Positions 24,658-32,849 of a stretch of DNA of 64,000 nucleotides are shown in pieces; positions within the stretch are counted from its first letter, which is position 1, and the number at the start of each line of letters is the position of its first letter. A model generated the notes under the pieces. It had not been told where the DNA came from, did no database searches, and saw only the letters and a program-made list of their open reading frames with translations. The stretch lies in NCBI RefSeq assembly GCF_019303495.1, contig NZ_JAEVFI010000008.1:94370-158369 (forward strand). Reading direction: 5' to 3'. The position numbers and the translations under genes are program-made. This DNA comes from Streptomyces sp. JJ66 (GTDB lineage: Bacteria; Actinomycetota; Actinomycetes; Streptomycetales; Streptomycetaceae).

Positions 24658-27171
24658 TCACAGCGGTCCGACACCGGTGACCTTGACGACGGCCCGGCCC
24701 TCGGCGTCCGAGGCGGTCAGGTCTACCTCGGCGGAGATGCCCCAGTCATGATCGCCCTTGGGGTCGGCGAACGTCTGCCGGACGCGCCACAGCCCGTCCC
24801 CGGGCACCTCCTCGATCCGCAGCAGCTTCGGCCCCCGCGCGTCGGGCCCGGTGCCGATCTCCTCGTACTCCTCGAAGTACGCGTCCAGCGCATCAGCCCA
24901 CGCGTCGGCGTCCCAGCCGTCCTCGCCGTCCAGCGCGCCCAGCTCCTCGACCTGGTCGAGCGCGGCCAGCTCCACCCGGCGGAACAGCGCGTTGCGCACC
25001 AGTACCCGGAAGGCCCGGGCGTTGGCGGTGACGGGACGGACATGGTCGGCCCGCTCCCGCGCCTCCTCGGCACTCTCCTCGGCCGGGTTGGCCAGTTGCT
25101 CCCACTCGTCCAGCAGGCTGGAGTCCACCTGCCGCACCATCTCACCCAGCCATTCCACGATGTCCTGAAAGTCTTCCGACTTCAGGTCGTCGGGCACCGT
25201 GTGCTGCAACGCCTTGTAAGCGCTGGCCAGGTAGCGCAGCACGATGCCTTCGGTACGGGCGAGTTCGTAGAAGGAGATGAACTCGCTGAAGGACATGGCA
25301 CGCTCGTACATGTCCCGCACGACGGACTTCGGGGACAGCGGGTGGTCACCGACCCACGGGTGGGAGGAACGGTAGAGCCCGTAGGCGTGCAGCAGCAGTT
25401 CCTCCAGCGGACGCGGGTACGTGATGTCCATCAGGCGTTCCATGCGCTCCTCGTACTCCACCCCCTCAGCCTTCATCGCCGCGACGGCCTCGCCCTTGGC
25501 CTTGTTCAGCTGCGCGGCCAGGATCTGCCGCGGGTCGTCCAAGGTCGACTCCACGACGGAGACCATGTCCAGCGCATAGGAGGGCGACTGCGGTTCCAGG
25601 ATGTCGAAAGCGGCCAGGGCGAAGGTCGACAGTGGCTGGTTGAGTGCGAAGTTCTCCTGCAGATCGACCGTCAGCCGCACCGTGCGGCCCTGTTCGTCGG
25701 GCTCGTCCAGCCGCTCCACCACCCCGGCGTCCAGCAGCGAGCGGAAGATGGCGATGGCGCGCCGGATGTGCCGCAGCTGGGCACGCCGGTCCTCGTGGTT
25801 GTCCTCCAGCAGATGCCGCATGGCGCTGAACGCGTCGCCCGGGCGGGCGATCACCGCGAGCAGCATGGCGTGCGTGACACGGAAACGGGAGGTCAGCGGC
25901 TCCGGCTCGGAGGCGATCAGTTTCTCGAACGTGTTCTGGCCCCAGTTGACGAAGCCCTCCGGCGCCTTCTTGCGCACCACCTTGCGCCGCTTCTTCGGGT
26001 CGTCACCAGCCTTGGCGAGCGCCTTCTCGTTCTCGACGACGTGCTCGGGCGCCTGCGCCACCACGAAACCGGAGGTGTCGAAGCCCGCCCGTCCGGCCCG
26101 CCCGGCGATCTGGTGGAACTCCCGGGCCCGCAGCACCCGCACCCGGTTGCCGTCGTACTTGGTCAGCGCCGTGAACAGCACCGTGCGGATCGGCACGTTC
26201 ACCCCGACCCCCAGGGTGTCGGTGCCGCAGATGACCTTCAGCAGCCCGGCCTGGGCCAGCCGCTCCACCAGACGCCGGTACTTCGGCAGCATGCCCGCGT
26301 GGTGCACGCCGATACCGTGCCGCACATAGCGGGAGAGGTTGCGGCCGAACTTGGTGGTGAAGCGGAAATTGCCGATGAGCCCCGCGATCTCGTCCTTCTC
26401 CGCCCGGGTGCACATGTTGATGCTCATCAGCGCCTGGGCCCGCTCCACGGCCTGTGCCTGGGTGAAGTGCACGATGTAGACCGGTGCCTGGCGGGTCTCC
26501 AGCAGTTCGGTGAGCGTCTCGGTCAGCCCGGTCGTGCGGTACTCGTAGCTCAGCGGCACCGGTCGGGTGGCCGAACGCACCACCGCGGTGGAGCGTCCGG
26601 TGCGGCGGGTGAGGTCCTCCTCGAACCGGGTGACGTCCCCGAGGGTCGCCGACATCAGCACGAACTGCGCCTGCGGCAGTTCCAGAAGCGGCACCTGCCA
26701 GGCCCAGCCCCGGTCCGGCTCGGCGTAGAAGTGGAACTCGTCCATGACGACCTGGCCGATGTCCGCGTCCTTGCCGTCCCGCAGCGCGATCGAGGCCAGC
26801 ACCTCGGCGGTGCAGCAGATGACGGGCGCGTCCGCGTTCACGGACGCGTCGCCGGTGAGCATGCCGACGTTCTCGGTACCGAACAGCTTGCACAGGTCGA
26901 AGAACTTCTCCGACACCAGCGCCTTGATCGGCGCGGTGTAGAAGGTGACCTCGTCCCGCGCCAGCGCCGCGAAATGCGCCCCGGCGGCCACCAGGGACTT
27001 CCCCGATCCGGTGGGCGTGGAAAGGATCACGTTGGCCCCCGACACCACCTCGATCAGCGCCTCCTCCTGGGCGGGATACAGGGCGATGCCACGCTCCTGC
27101 GCCCACGAGGAGAAGGCGTCGAAAAGGGCGTCGGGGTCGGCGTCTCGCGGCAGCTGATCAATGAGCGTCAC
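24658..27171 (-). CDS. DEAD/DEAH-box helicase with DUF3516
   Basis: An 837-residue SF2 helicase. Walker A is STPTGSGKS (51-59), motif II is DEFH, motif III is SATLGD, and motif VI is HQIAGRAGRAGFDT. The C-terminal half is the DUF3516 domain common to actinobacterial members. The fold is Ski2-like; the actinobacterial substrate is not known, and RNA or DNA unwinding is inferred. Relatives I remember start VTLIDQLP, which corresponds to GTG 27171; an ATG three codons upstream (27180) is the alternative. It is near full length with all motifs intact. Confidence 0.93.
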   Translation of the reverse strand: MTLIDQLPRDADPDALFDAFSSWAQERGIALYPAQEEALIEVVSGANVILSTPTGSGKSLVAAGAHFAALARDEVTFYTAPIKALVSEKFFDLCKLFGTENVGMLTGDASVNADAPVICCTAEVLASIALRDGKDADIGQVVMDEFHFYAEPDRGWAWQVPLLELPQAQFVLMSATLGDVTRFEEDLTRRTGRSTAVVRSATRPVPLSYEYRTTGLTETLTELLETRQAPVYIVHFTQAQAVERAQALMSINMCTRAEKDEIAGLIGNFRFTTKFGRNLSRYVRHGIGVHHAGMLPKYRRLVERLAQAGLLKVICGTDTLGVGVNVPIRTVLFTALTKYDGNRVRVLRAREFHQIAGRAGRAGFDTSGFVVAQAPEHVVENEKALAKAGDDPKKRRKVVRKKAPEGFVNWGQNTFEKLIASEPEPLTSRFRVTHAMLLAVIARPGDAFSAMRHLLEDNHEDRRAQLRHIRRAIAIFRSLLDAGVVERLDEPDEQGRTVRLTVDLQENFALNQPLSTFALAAFDILEPQSPSYALDMVSVVESTLDDPRQILAAQLNKAKGEAVAAMKAEGVEYEERMERLMDITYPRPLEELLLHAYGLYRSSHPWVGDHPLSPKSVVRDMYERAMSFSEFISFYELARTEGIVLRYLASAYKALQHTVPDDLKSEDFQDIVEWLGEMVRQVDSSLLDEWEQLANPAEESAEEARERADHVRPVTANARAFRVLVRNALFRRVELAALDQVEELGALDGEDGWDADAWADALDAYFEEYEEIGTGPDARGPKLLRIEEVPGDGLWRVRQTFADPKGDHDWGISAEVDLTASDAEGRAVVKVTGVGPL

Positions 27172-27321
27172 GCCCCCCATACTGCCTGCCCGCACCGCCC
27201 GGCGGGGAACCGGCCGCCGGGCCAAGATCGCTGGGGGCTACGCTGTCCGGCACCGCGACCGCCTTCCGGGCGGACAACTGGGCCGCGGTGGCGCACAGTA
27301 CGGCGATGGGGTGGGACGCAC

Positions 27322-28116
27322 ATGATGGGACCGGCACACTCACTGTCGGGGGCCGCGGCCTGGCTCGGGGCGGGCGCGGTGGCGTCCGCGCTGGACCGCC
27401 CGATGCCGTGGCCGGTGCTGGTCGCCGGTGCGCTGATCTGTTCCGGCGCGGCGCTCGCCCCGGACCTGGACCAGAAGTCGGCGACGATATCGCGCGCCTT
27501 CGGCCCCTTCTCCCGGCTGCTGGCCGTGGTCATCGACAAGCTGGCCGCCGCGGTCTTCAACGCCACCCGGGGCAAGGGCGAGCCCAAGCGCAGCGGCGGG
27601 CACCGCACCCTGACCCACACCTGGATCTGGGCGGTGCTCATCGGTGCGGGCTTCTCGGCACTCGCCGTGTTCGGTGGCCGCTGGGCGGTCCTGGGCATTC
27701 TGTTCGTGCACATGGTGCTCGCCGTGGAAGGTCTGCTGTGGCGCGCGGCCCGGGTCTCCAGCGACGTGCTGGTGTGGCTCCTGGGCGCGGCGGCGGCATG
27801 GATACTCGCGGGCATCCTCAACCGTCCCGGCTACGGCTCAAACTGGCTGTTCACCGAGCCGGGCCAGGAGTACCTGTGGCTTGGCCTGCCCATCGTGCTC
27901 GGTGCCGTGGTGCACACCATCGGCGACGCGCTCACCCTCTCCGGGTGCCCGGTGCTGTGGCCACTGCCGATCAAGAGCAAGCGCTGGTACCCCGTCGGCC
28001 CGCCGTCCTTCATGCGCTTCCCCGCGGGGCACTGGGTGGAGGAGAAGGTGCTCATGCCTGCCTTCGGCCTAGCGGGCGGAGCCGGAGCGATCTACGCCCT
28101 GGGGCTCATAGCCTGA
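27322..28116 (+). CDS. Membrane metal-dependent hydrolase (YdjM/DUF457 type)
   Basis: A 264-residue polytopic membrane protein of the YdjM/DUF457 family. HSLSGAAAWLG near the start, DLDQKSATIS, and GGHRTLTHTWIW carry the conserved His and Asp residues thought to bind a metal; IGDALTLSGCPVLWP is the later conserved block. The family is related to phospholipase-C-like hydrolases, but the substrate is unknown. The tandem ATG at 27322/27325 is preceded by GGTGGGA. It is divergent from the helicase gene. Confidence 0.88.
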   Translation: MMGPAHSLSGAAAWLGAGAVASALDRPMPWPVLVAGALICSGAALAPDLDQKSATISRAFGPFSRLLAVVIDKLAAAVFNATRGKGEPKRSGGHRTLTHTWIWAVLIGAGFSALAVFGGRWAVLGILFVHMVLAVEGLLWRAARVSSDVLVWLLGAAAAWILAGILNRPGYGSNWLFTEPGQEYLWLGLPIVLGAVVHTIGDALTLSGCPVLWPLPIKSKRWYPVGPPSFMRFPAGHWVEEKVLMPAFGLAGGAGAIYALGLIA

Positions 28117-28187
28117 CGCGGTGACGTGGCGGGGACAGGGTGCGGCCTGCGTCGCGTGGGTCGCCGCCGGTGAGGCCGTCCGGCGGG

Positions 28188-28628
28188 TCAGGTGTGGTCG
28201 TGCTGGCGCACGTCCAGTGCGGTAAGCAGCTCGCCCAGTCGCGCGCGCTGTTCATCCGCCAGTGGTGCCAGGAGGTCCTCGGCCGCTTCCCGGCGGGCGT
28301 GCCGCAGCTGGTGCAGCAGCTCGCGCCCCCGGTCGGTGAGCTCGATGCGCACCACCCGGCGGTTGGCCGGGTCCGGAACCCGGCGTACCGCCTGGCGTTC
28401 CTGGAGGCCGTCGATCAGTGTGGTCACGGCGCGGGGCACGACATCGAGCCGTGCGGCCAGATCCGCCATGCGCGGGGCCGTGGTGCCGTGGGCCACGACG
28501 CCGAGCAGGCGAGCCTGTGCGGGCGTGACGCCCAGCGGCTCCAGCCGTTGCCGCTGGGCCCGGTGCAGGCGGCGGGAGAGCCGGATGAGCTGGTCGGCAA
28601 GTGACCCGTCGGCGTCAGCGGAAAGCAT
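28188..28628 (-). CDS. MarR family transcriptional regulator
   Basis: A 146-residue winged helix-turn-helix protein. The recognition region is APRMADLAARLDVVPRAVTTLIDGLQE, and the wing is VPDPANRRVVRIELTDRG. MarR proteins bind DNA as dimers and are usually released by small molecules. The gene is divergent from an ABC exporter 114 bp away, the usual layout for a self-controlled efflux pair. TAAGCT ends 6 nt before the ATG, so its transcript is probably leaderless. Confidence 0.92.
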   Translation of the reverse strand: MLSADADGSLADQLIRLSRRLHRAQRQRLEPLGVTPAQARLLGVVAHGTTAPRMADLAARLDVVPRAVTTLIDGLQERQAVRRVPDPANRRVVRIELTDRGRELLHQLRHARREAAEDLLAPLADEQRARLGELLTALDVRQHDHT

Positions 28629-28634
28629 GCCCGG

Positions 28635-28640
28635 AGCTTA
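28635..28640 (-). promoter_or_regulatory. -10 box TAAGCT of marR, leaderless
   Basis: TAAGCT (minus strand) ends 6 nt before ATG 28628; TTCACA lies 16 bp further upstream as a possible -35. Confidence 0.55.
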
Positions 28641-28645
28641 ACAGG

Positions 28646-28659
28646 ACAAAGCTCATTGT
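28646..28659. promoter_or_regulatory. Candidate MarR operator
   Basis: ACAAAGCTCATTGT is an imperfect palindrome (ACAA-N6-TTGT, with a G/C pair inside). It sits between the -35 and -10 of marR and overlaps the -35 of the exporter promoter, so one bound dimer could block both. Confidence 0.5.
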
Positions 28660-28685
28660 GAATATAGGTAACGATCGACTATCGT
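28656..28685 (+). promoter_or_regulatory. Promoter of the ABC exporter
   Basis: TTGTGA (28656-28661) and TATCGT (28680-28685) are spaced by 18 bp, giving a leader of about 50 nt before the exporter ATG. Confidence 0.5.
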
Positions 28686-28742
28686 CACTGTGGCAGCTTG
28701 CGCACCGGCACGCCACCGGTGCCGGACAGCCCGAAGGAGCCC

Positions 28743-30563
28743 ATGCCCCACGACGCACCCCGGTGGACCCCGCCGCCCCAAGACCCGAACCGGCCGCCGC
28801 CTCCGCACCAGCTGCGCCGCATCATGCGGCTGTTCCTGCCCTACCGCGGACGGCTCGCCGTAGTGGGCCTGCTGGTGGCAGCCGCCTCCCTCGTCACTGT
28901 CGCCTCACCCTTCCTGCTGCGCGAGATCCTCGACGTGGCCATTCCCGAACGCCGCACCGGCCTGCTCTCCCTGCTCGCGCTCGGCATGATCGCGACGGCC
29001 GTGCTGACCAGCGTCTTCGGCGTACTGCAGACGCTGATCTCCACCACCGTCGGGCAGCGGGTCATGCACGACCTGCGCACCGGCGTCTACACCAAGCTGC
29101 AGCAGATGCCGCTGGCGTTCTTCACCACGACCCGCACCGGCGAGGTGCAGTCGCGCATCGCCAATGACATCGGCGGCATGCAGGCCACCGTCACCTCCAC
29201 GGCCACCTCCCTGGTCTCCAACGCGACCTCCGTCATCGCCACCATCGCCGCCATGCTGGCCCTGGACTGGCGTCTGACGCTGGTCAGCCTCGCGCTGCTG
29301 CCCCTGTTCGTCTGGATCAGCCGTCGCGTGGGCCGGGAGCGCAAGCGGATCACCACGGCCCGGCAGCAGCAGATGGCCGCCATGGCCGCCATGGTCACCG
29401 AGTCGCTGTCCGTCAGCGGCATCCTCCTCGGCCGGACGATGGGCCGCTCCGACTCCCTGACCAGAGGCTTCGCCGACGAGTCCCAGCAGCTGGCCGCTCT
29501 GGAGATCCGCTCCAGCATGGCCGGGCGGTGGCGCATGGCCACGATCGGCATCATCATGGCGGCGATCCCGGCACTGCTGTACTGGTCGGCGGGCCTGCTG
29601 CTGGAGGTCGGCGGACCGGCCCTGTCCATCGGCACGCTGGTCGCGTTCGTCACGCTGCAGCAGGGGCTGCTGCGTCCAGCGGTCTCCCTGCTGAACACCG
29701 GTGTCGATGTCCAGGCATCGCTCGCGCTCTTCCAGCGCATCTTCGAGTACCTGGACCTGCCGGTTGACCTCGCGGAGCGGCCGGACGCGGTATCCCTGGA
29801 GGCGCCGCGCGGCGACGTGCGCTTCGAGGACGTGACGTTCCACTACGCCGGAGCCGGGGAACCCACCCTGCGCGGCATCGACGTCAGCGTGCCCGCCGGT
29901 TCCGCCCTCGCCCTCGTCGGCGCCACCGGTTCCGGCAAGACCACCCTTGGTTACCTGGTCCCGCGCCTGTACGACGTAAGCGCGGGCCGCGTCACCGTGG
30001 ACGGGGTGGACGTACGCGAGCTGGATTTCGCTTCGCTGGCCCGCGCCGTCGGCGTCGTCTCCCAGGAGACCTACCTCTTCCACGCCTCCGTCGCCGAGAA
30101 CCTCCGCTTCGCCAAGCCGGAGGCGACCGATGAGGAGCTGGTCGCCGCCGCCCGCGCCGCGCAGATCCACGACCACATCACGGCCCTGCCGGACGGCTAC
30201 GACACGCTCGTCGGCGAGCGCGGTTACCGCTTCTCCGGCGGGGAGAAGCAGCGGCTGGCCATCGCGCGCACGATTCTGCGCGACCCGCCGGTTCTCCTCC
30301 TGGACGAGGCAACCTCCGCCCTGGACGCCAGGACGGAGCAGGCCGTGCAGGCGGCCATCGACGAACTGTCCGCGGGACGGACCACCATCACCATCGCCCA
30401 CCGCCTGTCCACGATCCGCGGCGCGGACCAGATCGTCGTCCTGGACGGCGGCGAGATCGCCGAGCGTGGCACGCACGAGGAGCTGATGGCCCGCGGCGGC
30501 CGGTACGCGGCCCTCGTCCGGCGGGACGCGCAAGCCCCGGCCCCCGCCGAACTGCCGAGCTGA
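28743..30563 (+). CDS. ABC exporter, fused permease-ATPase
   Basis: A 606-residue half-transporter: a proline-rich N-terminus, six membrane helices (about residues 35-320), then the ATPase domain. Walker A is GATGSGKT (about 393), the signature FSGGEKQRL, Walker B VLLLDEATSALD, and the switch His is in IAHRLSTI. It should work as a homodimer that expels lipids or drugs. AAGGAG lies 4 nt before ATG 28743. The divergent marR gene and operator suggest induction by a toxic compound. I see no partner half-transporter. Confidence 0.93.
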   Translation: MPHDAPRWTPPPQDPNRPPPPHQLRRIMRLFLPYRGRLAVVGLLVAAASLVTVASPFLLREILDVAIPERRTGLLSLLALGMIATAVLTSVFGVLQTLISTTVGQRVMHDLRTGVYTKLQQMPLAFFTTTRTGEVQSRIANDIGGMQATVTSTATSLVSNATSVIATIAAMLALDWRLTLVSLALLPLFVWISRRVGRERKRITTARQQQMAAMAAMVTESLSVSGILLGRTMGRSDSLTRGFADESQQLAALEIRSSMAGRWRMATIGIIMAAIPALLYWSAGLLLEVGGPALSIGTLVAFVTLQQGLLRPAVSLLNTGVDVQASLALFQRIFEYLDLPVDLAERPDAVSLEAPRGDVRFEDVTFHYAGAGEPTLRGIDVSVPAGSALALVGATGSGKTTLGYLVPRLYDVSAGRVTVDGVDVRELDFASLARAVGVVSQETYLFHASVAENLRFAKPEATDEELVAAARAAQIHDHITALPDGYDTLVGERGYRFSGGEKQRLAIARTILRDPPVLLLDEATSALDARTEQAVQAAIDELSAGRTTITIAHRLSTIRGADQIVVLDGGEIAERGTHEELMARGGRYAALVRRDAQAPAPAELPS

Positions 30564-30614
30564 CACCCACGGGCTCGCGACCCCCAGCGGCAGCTCACTG
30601 CCCGGCCCGGGTCA

Positions 30615-31037
30615 TCAGCGCAGCAGTCCGTCGGCGTACAACTGGTCGAAGACGAGCCGGTCGACCGGTGGTGTGCGCTCACGGTCCGCGTAGGTCAGCC
30701 AGGCGAGCTCGGCGATCTCGCCCGCGGCGGCCGGGGTACCGAGATGGTCGGCCGTGTAGCAGGCCATCAGCACCGTCCGGACGCCGCCCCCGCCCGCTGC
30801 GTCGTCCGCGGCCCCGGCATCGTCATCGACGGGCGCCTGGTAGGTGCCGAAGTGCGCGGCGGTGTGGGGCAGCAGCCGTACTGTCAGCTCCTCCTCGGCT
30901 TCCCGCACCAGTGTGTCGAGATCGCGCTCCCCGGCGTGCCGCTTGCCGCCCGGGATGTAGAACAGCGTCCGGCCCTTGGTGCGAGCGGTGAGGATGCGCC
31001 CGTCCCGCACGTGAATCCATGCCACGGTATCGATCAC
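30615..31037 (-). CDS. NUDIX hydrolase
   Basis: A 140-residue NUDIX protein. The box reads GKRHAGERDLDTLVREAEEEL, keeping the Gly, the REAxEE core and the metal-binding glutamates, but with Leu-Thr in place of the usual final Gly. An Asp/Ala/Gly-rich insertion (about residues 72-86) separates two strands. It hydrolyses a nucleoside diphosphate linked to another group; the substrate cannot be read from the sequence. A macro-domain gene lies nearby, so an ADP-ribose derivative is one possibility. Confidence 0.9.
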   Translation of the reverse strand: MIDTVAWIHVRDGRILTARTKGRTLFYIPGGKRHAGERDLDTLVREAEEELTVRLLPHTAAHFGTYQAPVDDDAGAADDAAGGGGVRTVLMACYTADHLGTPAAAGEIAELAWLTYADRERTPPVDRLVFDQLYADGLLR

Positions 31038-31088
31038 CCGGTGCAGCCTGCCCCACGGCCACTGTCCGCCGTAAACCGGGGTCCCGGT

Positions 31089-31475
31089 TCAGCGACGGGT
31101 CAGCGGAATGCCGGGCGGGGCGGGCGGCGTGAAGACACAGAACTCGTTGCCCTCGGGATCGGCCAGGACGTCCCAGTCGCGCTGGGCGTCCCGCCGGCGG
31201 ACTAGGGTCGCGCCCAGCTCCAGCAACTCGGCCGAATCGCCCCACACGTCCAGGTGCATGCGGTTCTTCACCGTCTTCGGCTCCGGCACCGGGTTGACCC
31301 AGATGAGCGGTCCATAGCCGCGCGGATCGTGGATGGGCACCGGCCACTCCACGGGCGGCGGCTCGTGGCCCGGCTGGGGCGGCCGCCGGGTGTATCCGAG
31401 CGCGGCGCACCACCAGTCGGCCAGGGCCTGGTGGTCGAGGGCGTCCAGGGCCAGGTCCTTGAAGCGTGCGGCCAT
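31089..31475 (-). CDS. VOC family (glyoxalase-like) protein
   Basis: A 128-residue single-copy VOC protein. LDALDHQALADWWCAALGY is the first beta-alpha unit, NRMHLDVWGD the third-strand motif with a His, and DWDVLADPEGNEFCVF the closing block typical of glyoxalase-like proteins. Members bind metals for lyase, dioxygenase or antibiotic-binding roles; the role here is unknown. TAGCAT ends 6 nt before the ATG, so it is probably leaderless. It is divergent from the macro-domain gene. Confidence 0.88.
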   Translation of the reverse strand: MAARFKDLALDALDHQALADWWCAALGYTRRPPQPGHEPPPVEWPVPIHDPRGYGPLIWVNPVPEPKTVKNRMHLDVWGDSAELLELGATLVRRRDAQRDWDVLADPEGNEFCVFTPPAPPGIPLTRR

Positions 31476-31481
31476 GTGCGG

Positions 31482-31487
31482 ATGCTA
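31482..31487 (-). promoter_or_regulatory. -10 box TAGCAT, leaderless start
   Basis: TAGCAT on the minus strand ends 6 nt before ATG 31475. Confidence 0.5.
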
Positions 31488-31535
31488 CTGGCCACGAGCC
31501 GCGGCGGCGCGCTGACAGCGTGGCACGATGGCGGT

Positions 31536-32042
31536 ATGAAGGTCACGTGCGTACGCGGGGATATCACCGAGCAGCAGGTGGACGCCGTGGTCAACGCGGC
31601 GAACTCCTCGCTGCTGGGCGGCGGCGGGGTTGACGGAGCGATTCACCGGGCCGGAGGCCCGCAGATCCTCGCGGAGTGCCGCGACCTGCGTGCCTCCCGC
31701 TACGGCGAGGGACTGCCCACCGGGCAGGCGGTGGCCACCACCGCGGGGCGGCTGCCCGCGCGCTGGGTCATCCACACCGTGGGCCCGGTGTGGTCGGCGA
31801 GTGAGGACCGGTCGGATCTGCTCGCCTCCTGTTACCGCGAAGCGCTTCGGGTGGCCGATGAACTGGGTGCCCGGACAGTGGGCTTCCCGGCCATCTCCAC
31901 CGGCGTCTACCGCTGGCCGCTGGAGGACGGCGCGCGGATCGCGGTGGAGACGGTGCGGGCCACCCCGACGGCGGTCGAGGAGGCCAGGTTCGTCCTGTTC
32001 GGCGAGGCGGCCTACGCGGCGTTCGGCGCGCGGGCCGCGTAG
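31536..32042 (+). CDS. Macro-domain O-acetyl-ADP-ribose deacetylase
   Basis: A 168-residue stand-alone macro domain close to YmdB. GDITEQQVDAVVNAANSSLLGGGGVDGAIH holds the ADP-ribose pocket (Asn-Ala-Asn and the Gly-rich loop with Asp); PAISTGVYRWP is the second phosphate loop. It would remove the acetyl group from O-acetyl-ADP-ribose or ADP-ribose from proteins. CACGAT ends 6 nt before ATG 31536, a weak leaderless-type -10. It is divergent from the VOC gene and convergent with the YiaA-like gene, ending 21 bp from it. Confidence 0.93.
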   Translation: MKVTCVRGDITEQQVDAVVNAANSSLLGGGGVDGAIHRAGGPQILAECRDLRASRYGEGLPTGQAVATTAGRLPARWVIHTVGPVWSASEDRSDLLASCYREALRVADELGARTVGFPAISTGVYRWPLEDGARIAVETVRATPTAVEEARFVLFGEAAYAAFGARAA

Positions 32043-32063
32043 GTGAGCTCTCGCGGCCCGCCA

Positions 32064-32354
32064 TCAGAAGTTCTTGACCTCGAACGGGTCGTGCTCGCTG
32101 ATGAGCTTCTCCATCCGGGCCTGGTCCACGCGGGCCGTGACCTGCTGGCTCTCCTGCCGGTCGCGCACGCACTTGGCCAGCGTGAACGTCGAGGAGACCA
32201 GGAACAGCAGACCGAGGGCGAGGAAGCCGCGCTCCCACGGGCCGAGCGGCATGTAGACAACGCCGACCGTGACCGCGAACAGCGCCAGCGCGAAGGCGAT
32301 GATGGACTGGACATAGAACGCGGCTGTGGTGGGCCGCTGCACGGGTGACGTCAT
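32064..32354 (-). CDS. YiaA/YiaB family inner membrane protein
   Basis: A 96-residue membrane protein with two helices (about residues 12-35 and 42-60) and a charged cytoplasmic C-terminal segment ending DPFEVKNF. The segment MPLGPWERGFLALGLLFLVSSTFTLAKCVRD matches the YiaA/YiaB family of unknown function. There is no Shine-Dalgarno sequence before ATG 32354; GATCCT ends 6 nt upstream and might be a -10 for a leaderless transcript. Confidence 0.85.
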   Translation of the reverse strand: MTSPVQRPTTAAFYVQSIIAFALALFAVTVGVVYMPLGPWERGFLALGLLFLVSSTFTLAKCVRDRQESQQVTARVDQARMEKLISEHDPFEVKNF

Positions 32355-32646
32355 GGCCCCAGGATCACCACGAACGTGACGCGGGACATGAGTACGGGTA
32401 CTCATTCCGCCACCGCCGAAGCGCGCGGCGTGGGCGGGCAGGTGCGTGAGTTGGTGCAGCGGGACCGCACCTGACGCCCCGGCAGCAAACGCACCTCCGC
32501 GTAGGCGGGCGGTACGCAGAGTCTCGGAGAAGAGGGCCTGCTCGCCGCCGGGCACGAGCCGCCGGGCGTCGCAGACGGAGCCGCCGCTGACCGGACGGCT
32601 GGGCGGACGGGGCGTGCGAGGAGGCCGCCACGCGGGAGGCCACACC

Positions 32647-32684
32647 GTCATGCCCCGAGCATCGCAGACTGCTCGGGGCATGAC
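32647..32684. terminator. Perfect 15-bp hairpin
   Basis: Arms 32647-32661 (GTCATGCCCCGAGCA) and 32670-32684 pair perfectly around an 8-nt loop, about 165 bp beyond the protease stop. Confidence 0.7.
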
Positions 32685-32726
32685 TGGGGGAGGGCCTGCC
32701 CGCCCCGGCGAAGTACGGGCAGGCCC

Positions 32727-32838
32727 GGCGCCGCTGCGGGGCAGGTGCAGCGGCGCCGCCGGGAGGCCACTGCCGACGGGGACACTCCCCCATCACACCC
32801 GTCGGCAGCGGCAGGACCGACCGTGCACGGGCCGGTCC
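32727..32838. terminator. Three consecutive hairpins after the protease gene
   Basis: GGACCG/CGGTCC (32814-32838, with inner CCGTGCACGG), CTGCCGACGGG/CCCGTCGGCAG (32770-32808) and GGCGCCGCTG/CAGCGGCGCC (32727-32757) follow one another within 125 bp of the protease stop. Such a cluster should end or stabilise the protease mRNA. Confidence 0.7.
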
Positions 32839-32849
32839 GCTTGGGGGGG

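Larger units (their letters stand above)
32355..32849. other. Hairpin-rich intergenic region
   Basis: No gene is supported in these 495 bp between the YiaA-like gene and the protease, both on the minus strand. The region holds at least four separate hairpins (32647-32684, 32727-32757, 32770-32808, 32814-32838). The rest is high-GC sequence without codon bias. Confidence 0.5.

Noticed and set aside
23884..28116. A 1410-codon open frame on the plus strand over tesB and the helicase
   Set aside because: It is antisense to two well-recognised genes and is open only because high-GC codon bias removes stops. Only its last 264 codons (from 27322) are a real gene.
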